Program-made: the position numbers and the translations under genes | Part shown: positions 54,315-62,849 of the stretch, piece by piece | Layout: each line of letters starts with the position of its first letter | Position numbering within the stretch: the stretch's first letter is position 1 | Assembly: GCA_947387485.1 (NCBI GenBank) | Contig: CANDNT010000002.1 | Location: forward strand, 558,001-622,000 | Direction: 5' to 3' | From: Aquimarina rhabdastrellae | GTDB lineage: Bacteria > Bacteroidota > Bacteroidia > Flavobacteriales > Flavobacteriaceae | Length of the DNA stretch: 64,000 bases | The notes under the pieces: model-generated | What the model was told of the DNA's origin: nothing | Seen by the model: only the letters and a program-made list of their open reading frames with translations | Databases searched by the model: none

Positions 54315-55565
54315 ATGAAGGTTTATAAGTTTGGAGGAGCATCTGTAAAAGATGCAGAAGGTGTAAGAAATGTAGGTGATATATTAAAACGTGTTGGATA
54401 TAAAGAAACTGTAGTTGTTATATCGGCTATGGGAAAAACAACCAATGCGCTCGAAGTAATTGTGGATGCGTATCTAAAAAAATCCCCAAAATTATCAGAG
54501 TTGATTTATAAACTAAAAGAGTTTCATTATCAAATCGTTTTTGAGTTGTTTGAAACAAAAGAGCATGAGGTTTTTAATAAAATAGCCTTGCTTTTTGATG
54601 CTCTAGAAACAGTATTGAAAGTCAATAAATCAACAATTTATGATTATGTATACGATCAGATCGTAGGTTATGGAGAGTTGATTTCTACAACTATAGTAAG
54701 TATTTACCTTAATGAAATAGGGATAACGAATGATTGGTTAGCAGCAGGAGAAGTTATCAAAACTAATAGTGTATTTCGTGACGCAAAGGTAGATTGGGAA
54801 TATACACAACAAGCAATTAATAATCAGGTTAACCAGCAAGGTTTAACCATTACTCAAGGGTTTATAGGAGCAGATGAGCATAATTTTATGACAACATTAG
54901 GCAGGGAAGGAAGTGATTATACTGCTGGGATTTTTGCGTATTGTTTAAATGCAAATGAAGTAAGTATATGGAAAGACGTCCCTGGAGTGTTAAATGCAGA
55001 TCCTAGAATTTTTAAAGAAACACAATTGCTAGAACAGATTTCTTATGAAGAAGCAATTGAATTGGCCTTTTATGGAGCATCTGTAATACACCCTAAAACT
55101 TTACAACCATTACAACGAAAAGAAATTCCGTTATACGTAAGGTCTTTTGTGAATCCAGAAGCAAAAGGAACTAAGGTGACCAAAGGGCAAGCACTAGAAC
55201 CTTATGTTCCATGTTTTATTGTTAAGAAGCATCAAGTATTAATTTCTTTATCAACATTGGATTTCTCATTTATGCTTGAAGAAAATATAAGTGAACTATT
55301 TAGTTTATTCCATGAACATCAAATAAAAGTCGATGTAATTCAAAATTCAGCGATTAGTTTCTCGGTATGTGTAGAAAATAAATTCAATACGTTAGAAAAC
55401 TTATTAACAGCATTAAAAGGAAGATTCAAAATCAATTGCGAAAAGGATGTAACACTATATACAATACGACATTTTACACAAGAAGAGGTAGCCAAAATAA
55501 GAACAGGAAAAACGATTCTACTAGAGCAAATAGCAGGAGAAACGTATCAAATGATTACAAAATAG
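54315..55565 (+). CDS. lysC: Aspartate kinase (monofunctional)
   Basis: Phosphorylates aspartate, the first step toward lysine, threonine and methionine. The 416-residue protein begins VYKFGGASVKDAEGV, the hallmark substrate-binding motif. It also has GREGSDYTAGIFAYCL and IWKDVPGVLNADPR of the catalytic domain. The C-terminal part (about 300-416) is consistent with ACT-type regulatory sequence though weakly conserved (VLISLSTLDFSFML). It lacks the homoserine dehydrogenase domain of ThrA fusions. It is in an operon with the GNAT gene and divergent from fbp. Confidence 0.93.
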   Translation: MKVYKFGGASVKDAEGVRNVGDILKRVGYKETVVVISAMGKTTNALEVIVDAYLKKSPKLSELIYKLKEFHYQIVFELFETKEHEVFNKIALLFDALETVLKVNKSTIYDYVYDQIVGYGELISTTIVSIYLNEIGITNDWLAAGEVIKTNSVFRDAKVDWEYTQQAINNQVNQQGLTITQGFIGADEHNFMTTLGREGSDYTAGIFAYCLNANEVSIWKDVPGVLNADPRIFKETQLLEQISYEEAIELAFYGASVIHPKTLQPLQRKEIPLYVRSFVNPEAKGTKVTKGQALEPYVPCFIVKKHQVLISLSTLDFSFMLEENISELFSLFHEHQIKVDVIQNSAISFSVCVENKFNTLENLLTALKGRFKINCEKDVTLYTIRHFTQEEVAKIRTGKTILLEQIAGETYQMITK

Positions 55566-55588
55566 TATAAGCTGTTTCACGAAATTAC

Positions 55589-55596
55589 TATATTTG
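55589..55596 (+). promoter_or_regulatory. Candidate -7 element for the acyltransferase gene (TATATTTG)
   Basis: TATATTTG fits TAnnTTTG and lies 22 nt before the start codon. The -33 region is unclear. Confidence 0.45.
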
Positions 55597-55618
55597 TAGT
55601 TAGCACAAAAATTATTGA

Positions 55619-57412
55619 ATGGCGATAGTTACCGCAAAAGATATAGCCAAAGGGCTAAAACTGGATAGATTTGGATTTTTAGGTACAGGTATTGGATGGA
55701 TAATTCTTAAGGTTACAAGAATATCCAAAATTAATCGTCACTACAATTCTATTGCTCATTATGAAGGAATAGAATTTGTGGAAAAAGTGCTGGAATTATA
55801 CGGTGTAACCTTTGAAATTCCAGAAGAAGATTTAAAAAGACTTCCTAAAAATGGTCCTTTTATAACGTTGTCTAATCACCCTCTAGGAGGATTAGATGGG
55901 GTATTGTTGCTTAAATTGATGTTAGAGCATAGAGCTGACTATAAAATTATAGCAAATTTCTTATTGCATGGTTTTAAGCCGCTTAAGCCATTTATTATGC
56001 CTGTAAACCCTTTTGAGAATCATAAAGAATCAAAATCTAGTTTACAAGGAATAAAAGAAGCTATCCTTCATTTAAAAAACGGAAAACCATTGGGAATATT
56101 TCCTGCAGGTGAAGTTTCTACATATAAAGAAGGTAAAGACATTGTTGATAAACCGTGGGAACCTGCGATTATGAAACTGGTTCAAAAAGCAAAAGTTCCT
56201 GTGATTCCAGTTTATTTTCATGCGCGTAACAGTAGGTTGTTTTATAGATTATCTGCTATAAGTGATACGTTGAGAACAGCGAAATTACCTAGCGAACTTT
56301 TTACTCAAGAGAATCGTGTTATAAAAGTACGAATAGGAAACCCTGTATCGGTCAAAGATCAAGAAGAACATGCAAGCTTAGAAGAGTTGACTAACTTTTT
56401 ACGTAAGAAGACGTATATGTTGGCAAATCCTTATGAGAAGAAACCTTTATTAGAGAGCATTCCTCAAAATCTTAAAATTCCTAAATCTCCTAAAGCTATT
56501 GCAGGAGAAGGAAATATTGCTGCAATTGAAGCCGAATTAAAATATTGTAGAGAGAACGATAAACGTTTATTATCAAGTAAGAATTATGAAGTGTTCTTGG
56601 CAAAGAAAGAATGTATTCCTAATATTTTACATGAGATAGGACGCTTACGCGAAATTACTTTTAGAGCCATAGGGGAAGGAACAAATCAATCTCTTGATTT
56701 AGATCCTTTTGATGAATATTATCACCATATGTTTTTATGGGATAATAAAGAAAATCGTCTAGCAGGAGCTTATCGTATGGGGATGGGATCACAGATATAT
56801 AAATCTTATGGTATCGATGGATTCTATCTACAAGACTTGTTCAGGTTTGAACCAGAACTTTATAAAATGATGAGCGAGTCTATAGAAATGGGACGCGCAT
56901 TTATCATTAAAGAATATCAACAACGTCCTATGCCATTGTTCTTATTATGGAAAGGGATTGTACATTGTACTTTACGCTTTCCAGAACATAAATATTTAAT
57001 AGGAGGAGTGAGTATTAGTAATAAGTTTAGTAATTTCTCTAAGTCATTGATGATAGAGTTTATGAAATCACATTATTACGATCCATATGTTGCACAATAT
57101 GTAAGACCTAAAAAAGAATTTAAAGTAAAGCTTAAAGATGCCGATAAAGACTTTGTCTTTGATGAGAGTAGAAGTGACCTTAATAAGTTTGATAAGATTA
57201 TAGACGAGATAGAACCAGGAAGTCTTAGAATTCCTGTATTGATAAAAAAATACATAAAACAAAATGCAAAAGTGGTTGCATTTAATGTAGATCCACTATT
57301 TAATAATGCAGTAGATGGCTTAATGTATATAAGGATAGCCGATCTCCCAGAAAGTACAGTGAAACCCGTTATGGAAGAGTTTCAAGCAGAATTAGAAAAA
57401 AAGGTGTTTTAA
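55619..57412 (+). CDS. Two-domain acyltransferase (PlsC-like plus hemolysin/OlsB-like GNAT)
   Basis: A 597-residue fusion. The N-terminal half is a glycerophospholipid acyltransferase: TLSNHPLGGLDGV provides the catalytic His and Asp, FPAGEVSTYKEG is the acceptor-phosphate motif, and VIPVYFHARNS closes the site. The His-to-Asp spacing is five residues rather than the textbook four. The C-terminal half (about 315-540) resembles the Acetyltransf_5/hemolysin family (EIGRLREITFRAIGEGTNQ, EYYHHMFLWDNKENRLAGAY), which includes OlsB. The combination recalls OlsF-type enzymes that make ornithine or other aminolipids, common in Bacteroidota membranes. The substrate is inferred, not shown. Confidence 0.85.
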   Translation: MAIVTAKDIAKGLKLDRFGFLGTGIGWIILKVTRISKINRHYNSIAHYEGIEFVEKVLELYGVTFEIPEEDLKRLPKNGPFITLSNHPLGGLDGVLLLKLMLEHRADYKIIANFLLHGFKPLKPFIMPVNPFENHKESKSSLQGIKEAILHLKNGKPLGIFPAGEVSTYKEGKDIVDKPWEPAIMKLVQKAKVPVIPVYFHARNSRLFYRLSAISDTLRTAKLPSELFTQENRVIKVRIGNPVSVKDQEEHASLEELTNFLRKKTYMLANPYEKKPLLESIPQNLKIPKSPKAIAGEGNIAAIEAELKYCRENDKRLLSSKNYEVFLAKKECIPNILHEIGRLREITFRAIGEGTNQSLDLDPFDEYYHHMFLWDNKENRLAGAYRMGMGSQIYKSYGIDGFYLQDLFRFEPELYKMMSESIEMGRAFIIKEYQQRPMPLFLLWKGIVHCTLRFPEHKYLIGGVSISNKFSNFSKSLMIEFMKSHYYDPYVAQYVRPKKEFKVKLKDADKDFVFDESRSDLNKFDKIIDEIEPGSLRIPVLIKKYIKQNAKVVAFNVDPLFNNAVDGLMYIRIADLPESTVKPVMEEFQAELEKKVF

Positions 57413-57428
57413 TTAAACACCTTTTTTT
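57396..57428 (+). terminator. Terminator overlapping the acyltransferase stop codon
   Basis: GGTGTTT (57403-57409) pairs with AAACACC (57415-57421) with A and T flanks. The stop codon TAA (57410-57412) starts in the loop, so the 5' arm is coding. Confidence 0.85.
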
Positions 57429-57540
57429 GTGGAATACTGTTTGTATGATAATATAAGATTGATTCTGAATAGAATAATACAAGTTGTAATTACGTGAATG
57501 CCATAAATTAGTATTCTTAATTTTAATAAGAAATACATTT

Positions 57541-59076
57541 ATGATCAAAAAACAATTTTTAAAAATGATTATGCTTATAAGTCTTTTGGGATTTATAGGA
57601 TGTCAAGATGATGAGATTAATATAGAAACCACTACCAATGAATTTAGTTTTAAAGTCAAACAACTAACACTTTCTGATCTATCTAAGGATAAAAAAGTGA
57701 CAACATTATTATCAAAGCACATTGATCGGTCAAAAGAGAAAAAAGAATCTCAAAAACAAGAAGAATTGATTCTTTTAACCGAAACAATTACCTATTTAGA
57801 AATAAAAGATAAATATTCTTATACGTTTGAGTTAGAAGGAGAAGAAGGTGATCCTATACTAAAAAATTTAGTTGTTACATTTTTTGAAGAGGGTACTTAT
57901 ATTAGTGATATAGTAACATATCATTTTACCCCTGAAGAACGTGTGTTATTTAATGCAGGAGAAAATATTGACTTAGACGGAAAGGTAACGTCATCTCCTA
58001 TAGACATTGAATCAGATATACTACAAGATCTCTTGAGTAAAAATAGATCGTCTGGAGATTGTAGAAGAAGTATCTGGCATTATAATACAGGAGTAGGGGT
58101 AATCTATTTTGATACTAGAGAAGATTGTGAAAATGAACACGGAGTAGGATCATGTGGAGAGTATGTGTATGTAGTGACGCGTGGATGTGGAGAAGGTGAG
58201 GATCCAGAAGACGATGCAGGAGATTCTGGATCTGGAGGCGGTGCTACTACAGGTACAACATTAGGAGGTAATGGATCTATTCATGATACAGGAATCACAA
58301 TACCAACAGGAGGAGTTAATGTACAACAACAAATACTAACAGAAGCACAGCATATAGAAAAACTAAAAGAACAAATACAAAGAGTTACAGGATTACAGCA
58401 GCGTATATCAAATTTTAAATCAAGAATAAGTACTGAGTTTTTAGAAGATGGAGCTGTTTTTGATGTAACGATAGATGACCAAGGAAATTATAATGCAAGA
58501 GAGTTTCCTGCAACGGTAAGGAAACCAAAAAATGTAACTATAGAGTATAGTTCTAAATCACTGGTGTCTATGCATTTTCATCCAGAAGAATTTAAAGAGA
58601 AACTAAGCGATGGGAGTACGATAACTAAAACAAGTATACCTATTTTTTCCATTGGTGATATAAAAAGTTTTACGCAACTTTTTATATATCGACAATTAAG
58701 AAAACCAGATGATATCAATAATGGTAATATTACAGATATTCTAGTTGCTGAACCTACAGAAATATTAGGATCAGGACCTAGACCATCTCTACAACTTAAT
58801 TCTGGAGTGTATGCGTTAAGAATAAGTGACATAGGACAATTGTGGGAAATAAATAGAATATTAAATACTAGAGAAGGAGAAAAAGAATTAAAAGAGAAAT
58901 ATGAAAGATTTATAATTGAAAAATGTAACCTTGGAGAAAATCAATGTTTTTTAACGCAATTTATAGATTTTATAAATACGGTTAAACTGGAGGGTTTATC
59001 ACAAACAGGCTTAGGAATAGCGGTATATCTAGCTATAGAAACGAATGGATCAATCACTAACTGGAGAAAATTATAA
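57541..59076 (+). CDS. Surface lipoprotein with possible JAB-like C-terminal domain
   Basis: A 511-residue lipoprotein (MIKKQFLKMIMLISLLGFIGC, lipobox FIGC). The N-terminal part (about 25-170) is charged and of unknown fold. It is followed by a cysteine-containing segment (GDCRRSIWHYN, EDCENEHGVGSCGEYVYVV, RGCGEGED) and a Gly/Thr/Ser-rich linker (about 220-265). A C-terminal domain contains SMHFHPEEF and, later, PIFSIGDIKSF. The HxHP...S/GD order recalls JAB/MPN-type metalloproteases of polymorphic toxins, although the His-to-Asp distance is long, so this is tentative. It is followed after 3 nt by a DUF6705 gene, a possible partner or immunity protein. Confidence 0.6.
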   Translation: MIKKQFLKMIMLISLLGFIGCQDDEINIETTTNEFSFKVKQLTLSDLSKDKKVTTLLSKHIDRSKEKKESQKQEELILLTETITYLEIKDKYSYTFELEGEEGDPILKNLVVTFFEEGTYISDIVTYHFTPEERVLFNAGENIDLDGKVTSSPIDIESDILQDLLSKNRSSGDCRRSIWHYNTGVGVIYFDTREDCENEHGVGSCGEYVYVVTRGCGEGEDPEDDAGDSGSGGGATTGTTLGGNGSIHDTGITIPTGGVNVQQQILTEAQHIEKLKEQIQRVTGLQQRISNFKSRISTEFLEDGAVFDVTIDDQGNYNAREFPATVRKPKNVTIEYSSKSLVSMHFHPEEFKEKLSDGSTITKTSIPIFSIGDIKSFTQLFIYRQLRKPDDINNGNITDILVAEPTEILGSGPRPSLQLNSGVYALRISDIGQLWEINRILNTREGEKELKEKYERFIIEKCNLGENQCFLTQFIDFINTVKLEGLSQTGLGIAVYLAIETNGSITNWRKL

Positions 59077-59079
59077 AAA

Positions 59080-59643
59080 ATGAAAAAAATAATATTTATA
59101 GTATTACTACTATTAATTGATAATACGATACAAGCGCAGGAAATTATTGTGTTAGAAAATCAAAGAGGAAATGTGAATTTTGAAACAAAATATTATTATA
59201 AAGACGTTAATGGAGTTCTAGATAAGTTTTTAGGTACCTGGAGAAATCAAAATTCTAATGAATTTTTTGAGATTACATTTACTAAAAAAATAAAATACGA
59301 TCAGCAAAATTATTTTATAGATTGGTTAACTAGTCGATATAAATATATCAAGAATGGAGAAGTTATTTTTGATACCACTCCAAGATTACAGCCTAGTGGG
59401 AGTGCACCAGATCATAATGTTTTTGGAGCTGTGATTTATGCTGATGATTTAAATAAAATAAAATTATTATACAGTGAACCAACAGATGAGTTTGATTATG
59501 ATGGAGTAGTTCACTTAACATATAACCCTAATAATGATACACTAGAGTGGTATATAGAGGTGGCATTAGATGTATTAGATAACGGAGAATTACATTATCC
59601 TTATAAGGTACCTTATAGTTTAGTTTTAACCAAAGTAAACTAA
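59080..59643 (+). CDS. Secreted DUF6705-type protein, copy 1
   Basis: A 187-residue protein with signal peptide (MKKIIFIVLLLLIDNTIQAQ) and one domain typical of DUF6705: YYYKDVNGVLDKFLGTWRN, then RYKYIKNGEVIFDTTPRLQP, and the C-terminal strand YKVPYSLVLTKV. The function is unknown. It is almost certainly translated from the same message as the lipoprotein 3 nt upstream. A second, recently duplicated copy follows (59697-60257) but is interrupted. A 10-bp hairpin lies between the copies. Confidence 0.7.
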   Translation: MKKIIFIVLLLLIDNTIQAQEIIVLENQRGNVNFETKYYYKDVNGVLDKFLGTWRNQNSNEFFEITFTKKIKYDQQNYFIDWLTSRYKYIKNGEVIFDTTPRLQPSGSAPDHNVFGAVIYADDLNKIKLLYSEPTDEFDYDGVVHLTYNPNNDTLEWYIEVALDVLDNGELHYPYKVPYSLVLTKVN

Positions 59644-59654
59644 GAGCAACAAAT

Positions 59655-59684
59655 AAACAGCCTGTTTTATAGCAGGCTGTTTGC
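59655..59684 (+). terminator. Hairpin between the two DUF6705 copies
   Basis: A 10-bp perfect stem (AAACAGCCTG/CAGGCTGTTT) with an 8-nt loop, followed by only a short T stretch. Probably terminates the 57541-59643 unit, with moderate strength. Confidence 0.5.
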
Positions 59685-59696
59685 ATATTATAAAAA

Positions 59697-60257
59697 ATGA
59701 AAAAGTTATTAATTATAGTAGTATTACTAATAAGTAATACAATACAGGCACAAGAGATTATACCTATTGAAAATCAAAAAGGACATATAAATTATGAAAC
59801 AAAATATTATTTTAAAGATGTTAATGGAGTAATGGATAAGTTTTTAGGTACCTGACGATATCAAAGTTCTAATGGATTTTTTGAGATTACATTTACCAAA
59901 ATTATAAAAAAAGATATGGGGAATTTTTATGATGATTTATTAACTAGTCGTTATAAGTATATCAAGAATGGAGAAGTTGTTTTTGATACCACTCCAAGAT
60001 TACAGCCAAGTGGAAGTGCACCAGATCATAATGTTTTTGGATCTACGATCTATGTAGAAGATTTAAATAAGATAGAATTATTGTATGGTGAACCAACAGA
60101 TGAGTTTGATTATGATGGGATAGTTCACTTAACATATAACCCTAATAATGACTCACTAGAGTGGTATATAGAGGTAGCATTAGATGTATTAGATAACGGA
60201 GAATTACATTATCCTTATAAGGTACCTTATAGTTTAGTTTTAACCAAAGTAAACTAA
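59697..60257 (+). pseudogene. DUF6705 copy 2, broken by an in-frame TGA
   Basis: The frame begins at ATG 59697 with a signal peptide (MKKLLIIVVLLISNTIQAQ). It matches copy 1 closely and stays in frame to the stop at 60255-60257, ending in the same YSLVLTKVN. Codon 53 is TGA (59853-59855), where copy 1 has TGG for Trp in GTWRN. A downstream ATG at 59916 gives a 113-residue frame without signal peptide, which I treat as part of the broken gene. Otherwise the reading frame is intact, so inactivation looks recent. Alternatives are a sequencing error at one base or a real strain polymorphism. Confidence 0.75.
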
Positions 60258-60348
60258 GAAGTAATGAGAGTTGTTTTATGTAATAACGTAATGTCTTAAT
60301 AAATTGTATATATTTAAATACAAGTATTATATTAAAAACTCTTACTCA

Positions 60349-61365
60349 ATGATAATTAGTAAAACAGGAATTATAAAATACTGTTTGTTATTACTATGCT
60401 GTTTCTATTCTTCGTATATGCATAGTCAAGAATTTATAAAAGGTATTGTTTATGATCAAAAAAACAAAGAACCTATAGAAGGAGCTGTAATCTATTTTGA
60501 TGGGACAACAAGAGGAACAGTAAGTGATCAAAATGGGGTTTTTGAGATCGATTATATAGCTAATGTTCCTTTGGTGATTTCTTTTTTAGGATATAAAAAT
60601 AAATACCTTGAAGTTACCTCTACAGAAGATATCACAATCTACCTAGAAGAAACACTTGAAGAATTAGATACTGTTTTTCTTGAAAAAGACCCATGGTCTA
60701 GAGAAAGGAAAATGAACTACTTTTTAAGAGAATTTATAGGAACTCAAGACATAAGACGCTATTGTAAAATCAAAAATAAAAAGAAAATAAAGCTACAATA
60801 TATTCCTTCAGAAGATGCATTGTATGCAAGTGCTCAAGAACCTTTGATTATTGAAAATACCTATTTAGGGTATACCATAACATACCATTTACAGGATTTT
60901 AAAATACAGTTTAATAAAGGCGGAATGCTAAGAACTATATATGGGGTATATTATTCTGGAACTAGTTTGTTTACTGAGCAACGTAAAAAAACAAAGAAGA
61001 AGCATATAACAAATAGAGAAAAAGTGTATAAGGGATCGTCTTTGAACTTTATGAGAGCATTAGCAAGCGAAAAGTTGACTTCTCAAGAGTTTGATATTTT
61101 TTACAAAGGCTTTAAAAGTGATCCCAAAACTGTTTTTAAAATAGTTCCTCATAATGCATTGACCGAAGTAAGTATACAAGTAAAGGAAAAGGTGAGTATT
61201 TTTTATCAAGGATATGAACAAACAGATATGTGGTTAGCAAAAGGAACGCCTTCTTTTTTTATTGATAAGCTAGGTAATTATACTCCAGCTTCTGAAGTAT
61301 TGTTTACAGGAGGTTTTTCTAGGAGAAAAATAGCAAAAATGTTACCACTTAATTTTGGTTTATGA
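60349..61365 (+). CDS. CarboxypepD_reg-like domain protein
   Basis: I start at ATG 60349 (MIISKTGIIKYCLLLLCCFYSS), which gives a signal peptide ending MHSQ. The upstream TTG frame only adds a lysine/tyrosine-rich extension. The mature N-terminus is a CarboxypepD_reg/beta-sandwich domain (about 28-105): FIKGIVYDQKNKEPIEGAVI, TTRGTVSDQNGVFEID and VISFLGYKNKYLEV. It then continues as a 230-residue region of strands and helices of unknown function (YLGYTITYHLQDFKI, GGMLRTIYGVYYSGT). Bacteroidota have many such proteins, often in surface or TonB-linked systems. No plug or barrel domain follows, so it is a free-standing version. Confidence 0.8.
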   Translation: MIISKTGIIKYCLLLLCCFYSSYMHSQEFIKGIVYDQKNKEPIEGAVIYFDGTTRGTVSDQNGVFEIDYIANVPLVISFLGYKNKYLEVTSTEDITIYLEETLEELDTVFLEKDPWSRERKMNYFLREFIGTQDIRRYCKIKNKKKIKLQYIPSEDALYASAQEPLIIENTYLGYTITYHLQDFKIQFNKGGMLRTIYGVYYSGTSLFTEQRKKTKKKHITNREKVYKGSSLNFMRALASEKLTSQEFDIFYKGFKSDPKTVFKIVPHNALTEVSIQVKEKVSIFYQGYEQTDMWLAKGTPSFFIDKLGNYTPASEVLFTGGFSRRKIAKMLPLNFGL

Positions 61366-61387
61366 CAAACAACAAGTAAAATAAATT

Positions 61388-61395
61388 TATATTTG
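61388..61395 (+). promoter_or_regulatory. Candidate -7 element for the DUF805 gene (TATATTTG)
   Basis: TATATTTG fits TAnnTTTG and lies 33 nt before the start codon. No -33 element at the ideal distance. Confidence 0.45.
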
Positions 61396-61428
61396 AACGA
61401 TATATAACCAATCAAAAAGAATAGAAAT

Positions 61429-61842
61429 ATGGAATGGTATTTAAAAGTACTAAAGAATTATGCAAACTTTGAAGGTAGAGCAAGAAGAAAAGAATATTGG
61501 ATGTTTGTGCTGTTTAATGCATTAATCACTATAGGTATAGCGATTGTTGCAGGGATATTTACGGCAATAGCGGCATCTATTGATTTACCTTTTTTATCAA
61601 TAATTTTTTGGATAGTATATGTGATCTATGCATTAGCAATGATATTACCTACATTAGCAGTAGCTGTTCGTAGATTGCACGATACTGGTAATAGCGGATG
61701 GATGTATTTGATAACGTTAATACCGTTAATAGGTCCAATATGGCTTTTGGTATTAATGGCAACCGAAGGAGATTATGGCGACAATCAATATGGACCAGAT
61801 CCTAAAGTGGAAGAACAACATACAAATCCGTTGATTTCATAA
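61429..61842 (+). CDS. DUF805 inner-membrane protein
   Basis: A 137-residue membrane protein of the DUF805 (YhaH-like) family. The conserved N-terminus YANFEGRARRKEYWMFVLFNA is followed by helices (about residues 28-48, 52-73 and 90-112). The conserved AVRRLHDTGNSGWMYLITLIPLIGP motif region precedes the last helix, and the C-terminus reads GDYGDNQYGPDP. The function of the family is unknown. It is a single gene with its own promoter and terminator. Confidence 0.93.
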   Translation: MEWYLKVLKNYANFEGRARRKEYWMFVLFNALITIGIAIVAGIFTAIAASIDLPFLSIIFWIVYVIYALAMILPTLAVAVRRLHDTGNSGWMYLITLIPLIGPIWLLVLMATEGDYGDNQYGPDPKVEEQHTNPLIS

Positions 61843-61852
61843 GAAATAAACT

Positions 61853-61884
61853 AAAAAAGAGTAACCATTGGTTACTCTTTTTTT
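61853..61884. terminator. Bidirectional terminator between DUF805 and VOC genes
   Basis: A perfect 8-bp stem (GAGTAACC/GGTTACTC) with A6 on one side and T7 on the other and a 3-nt loop. It serves the plus-strand DUF805 gene and the minus-strand gene ending at 61883. Confidence 0.88.
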
Positions 61885-62266
61885 ATAAAAATGGAGCGTC
61901 AACAGGTTCCCATAATTCAATTTTATTACCTTCTGGGTCTATAATCCAACCAAATTTACCGTAGTCATATTCTTCAATTTTATCGATTACAGTAACGCCT
62001 TCTTCTTTTAGAGTTTCCATTAGTGTAACGAGATCATCAACCCTAAAATTCATCATGAACTCTTTTTTACTAGGTTCAAAATACGAAGTGTCTTTAGCAA
62101 AAGGACTCCATTGAGTAGAACATTTATTATCCTCTTCATCTTTCCACCAAAAAGTACATCCATACTCATCGGTGTTAAGACCTAAATGATTTTTATACCA
62201 ATCTTTTGTTTTTTTAGGATCGGTACTTTTAAAAAAAATACCACCTATACCCGTAACACGCTTCAT
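61883..62266 (-). CDS. VOC-superfamily (glyoxalase/bleomycin-resistance fold) protein
   Basis: A 127-residue protein with the paired beta-alpha-beta-beta-beta fold of the VOC superfamily. GIGGIFFKSTDPKKTKDWYKNHLG opens the first half, and MMNFRVDDLVTLMETLKEEG with GWIIDPEGNKIELWEP closes the second. The final Glu of IELWEP is the usual metal ligand. Substrate and activity cannot be told from sequence. It lies 2 nt after the DUF1801 gene in the same operon. Confidence 0.88.
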   Translation of the reverse strand: MKRVTGIGGIFFKSTDPKKTKDWYKNHLGLNTDEYGCTFWWKDEEDNKCSTQWSPFAKDTSYFEPSKKEFMMNFRVDDLVTLMETLKEEGVTVIDKIEEYDYGKFGWIIDPEGNKIELWEPVDAPFL

Positions 62267-62268
62267 AA

Positions 62269-62727
62269 TTATCTGTTTTTTACATTTTGTTCATAAATAC
62301 TTATCCAATCCTTCGGAGTCATTTTGGAACTTAATTCCCCAATTAAATCTAAGGGTAATTGATTCACTTTTTTAAACCGAATACAACTTTTTCCCATATC
62401 CAATTTGGTCTTAACATGTTTAGGATATTCTCCAACAAACCAATCTAATAATTCTTTTTGAGCATAGATACCAGAATGATATATGGCGATATAATTTTTT
62501 TGAGAAGCAATATTCATAAATGGTAACGGTAATTTTGGATCACAATGGTATCCATCAGGATATAGACTATGAGGAATGACATAACCTATCATTCCGTAAC
62601 TCATGGTTTCTTGAAACCCTTGAGGTAAATTTTCTAGAATAACCTTACGTAAAGCTTGCATAGGCTCTTTACGATCATCAGGTAAATTAGATATATATTC
62701 ATCTGGTGTTTTTGCATCTGAAGTCAT
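62269..62727 (-). CDS. DUF1801-domain protein
   Basis: A 152-residue protein of the DUF1801 (YdhG-like) family. Typical stretches are TPDEYISNLPDDRKEPMQALRKVI, ETMSYGMIGYVIP, NYIAIYHSG and MGKSCIRFKKVNQLPLDLI. The family's role is unknown; some relatives carry an iron-chaperone-like fold. It is cytoplasmic. It heads a two-gene unit with the VOC protein, and such pairs of small stress-type genes are common in Bacteroidota. Confidence 0.88.
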   Translation of the reverse strand: MTSDAKTPDEYISNLPDDRKEPMQALRKVILENLPQGFQETMSYGMIGYVIPHSLYPDGYHCDPKLPLPFMNIASQKNYIAIYHSGIYAQKELLDWFVGEYPKHVKTKLDMGKSCIRFKKVNQLPLDLIGELSSKMTPKDWISIYEQNVKNR

Positions 62728-62849
62728 AGTACTTTTTTGTTTAAACTATATCGTATAAAACGATATTCAATTCCCTCTTTTAAAGATAAGATTATTTTTT
62801 GGAAAGAATCGATCTGCACACTATACTGTGTTTATACAAAAGGAGATAC

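Noticed and set aside
59916..60257. Independent 113-residue gene starting at the internal ATG
   Set aside because: It lacks the signal peptide and first strands present in the intact copy. It is better read as the rear part of a nonsense-interrupted gene.
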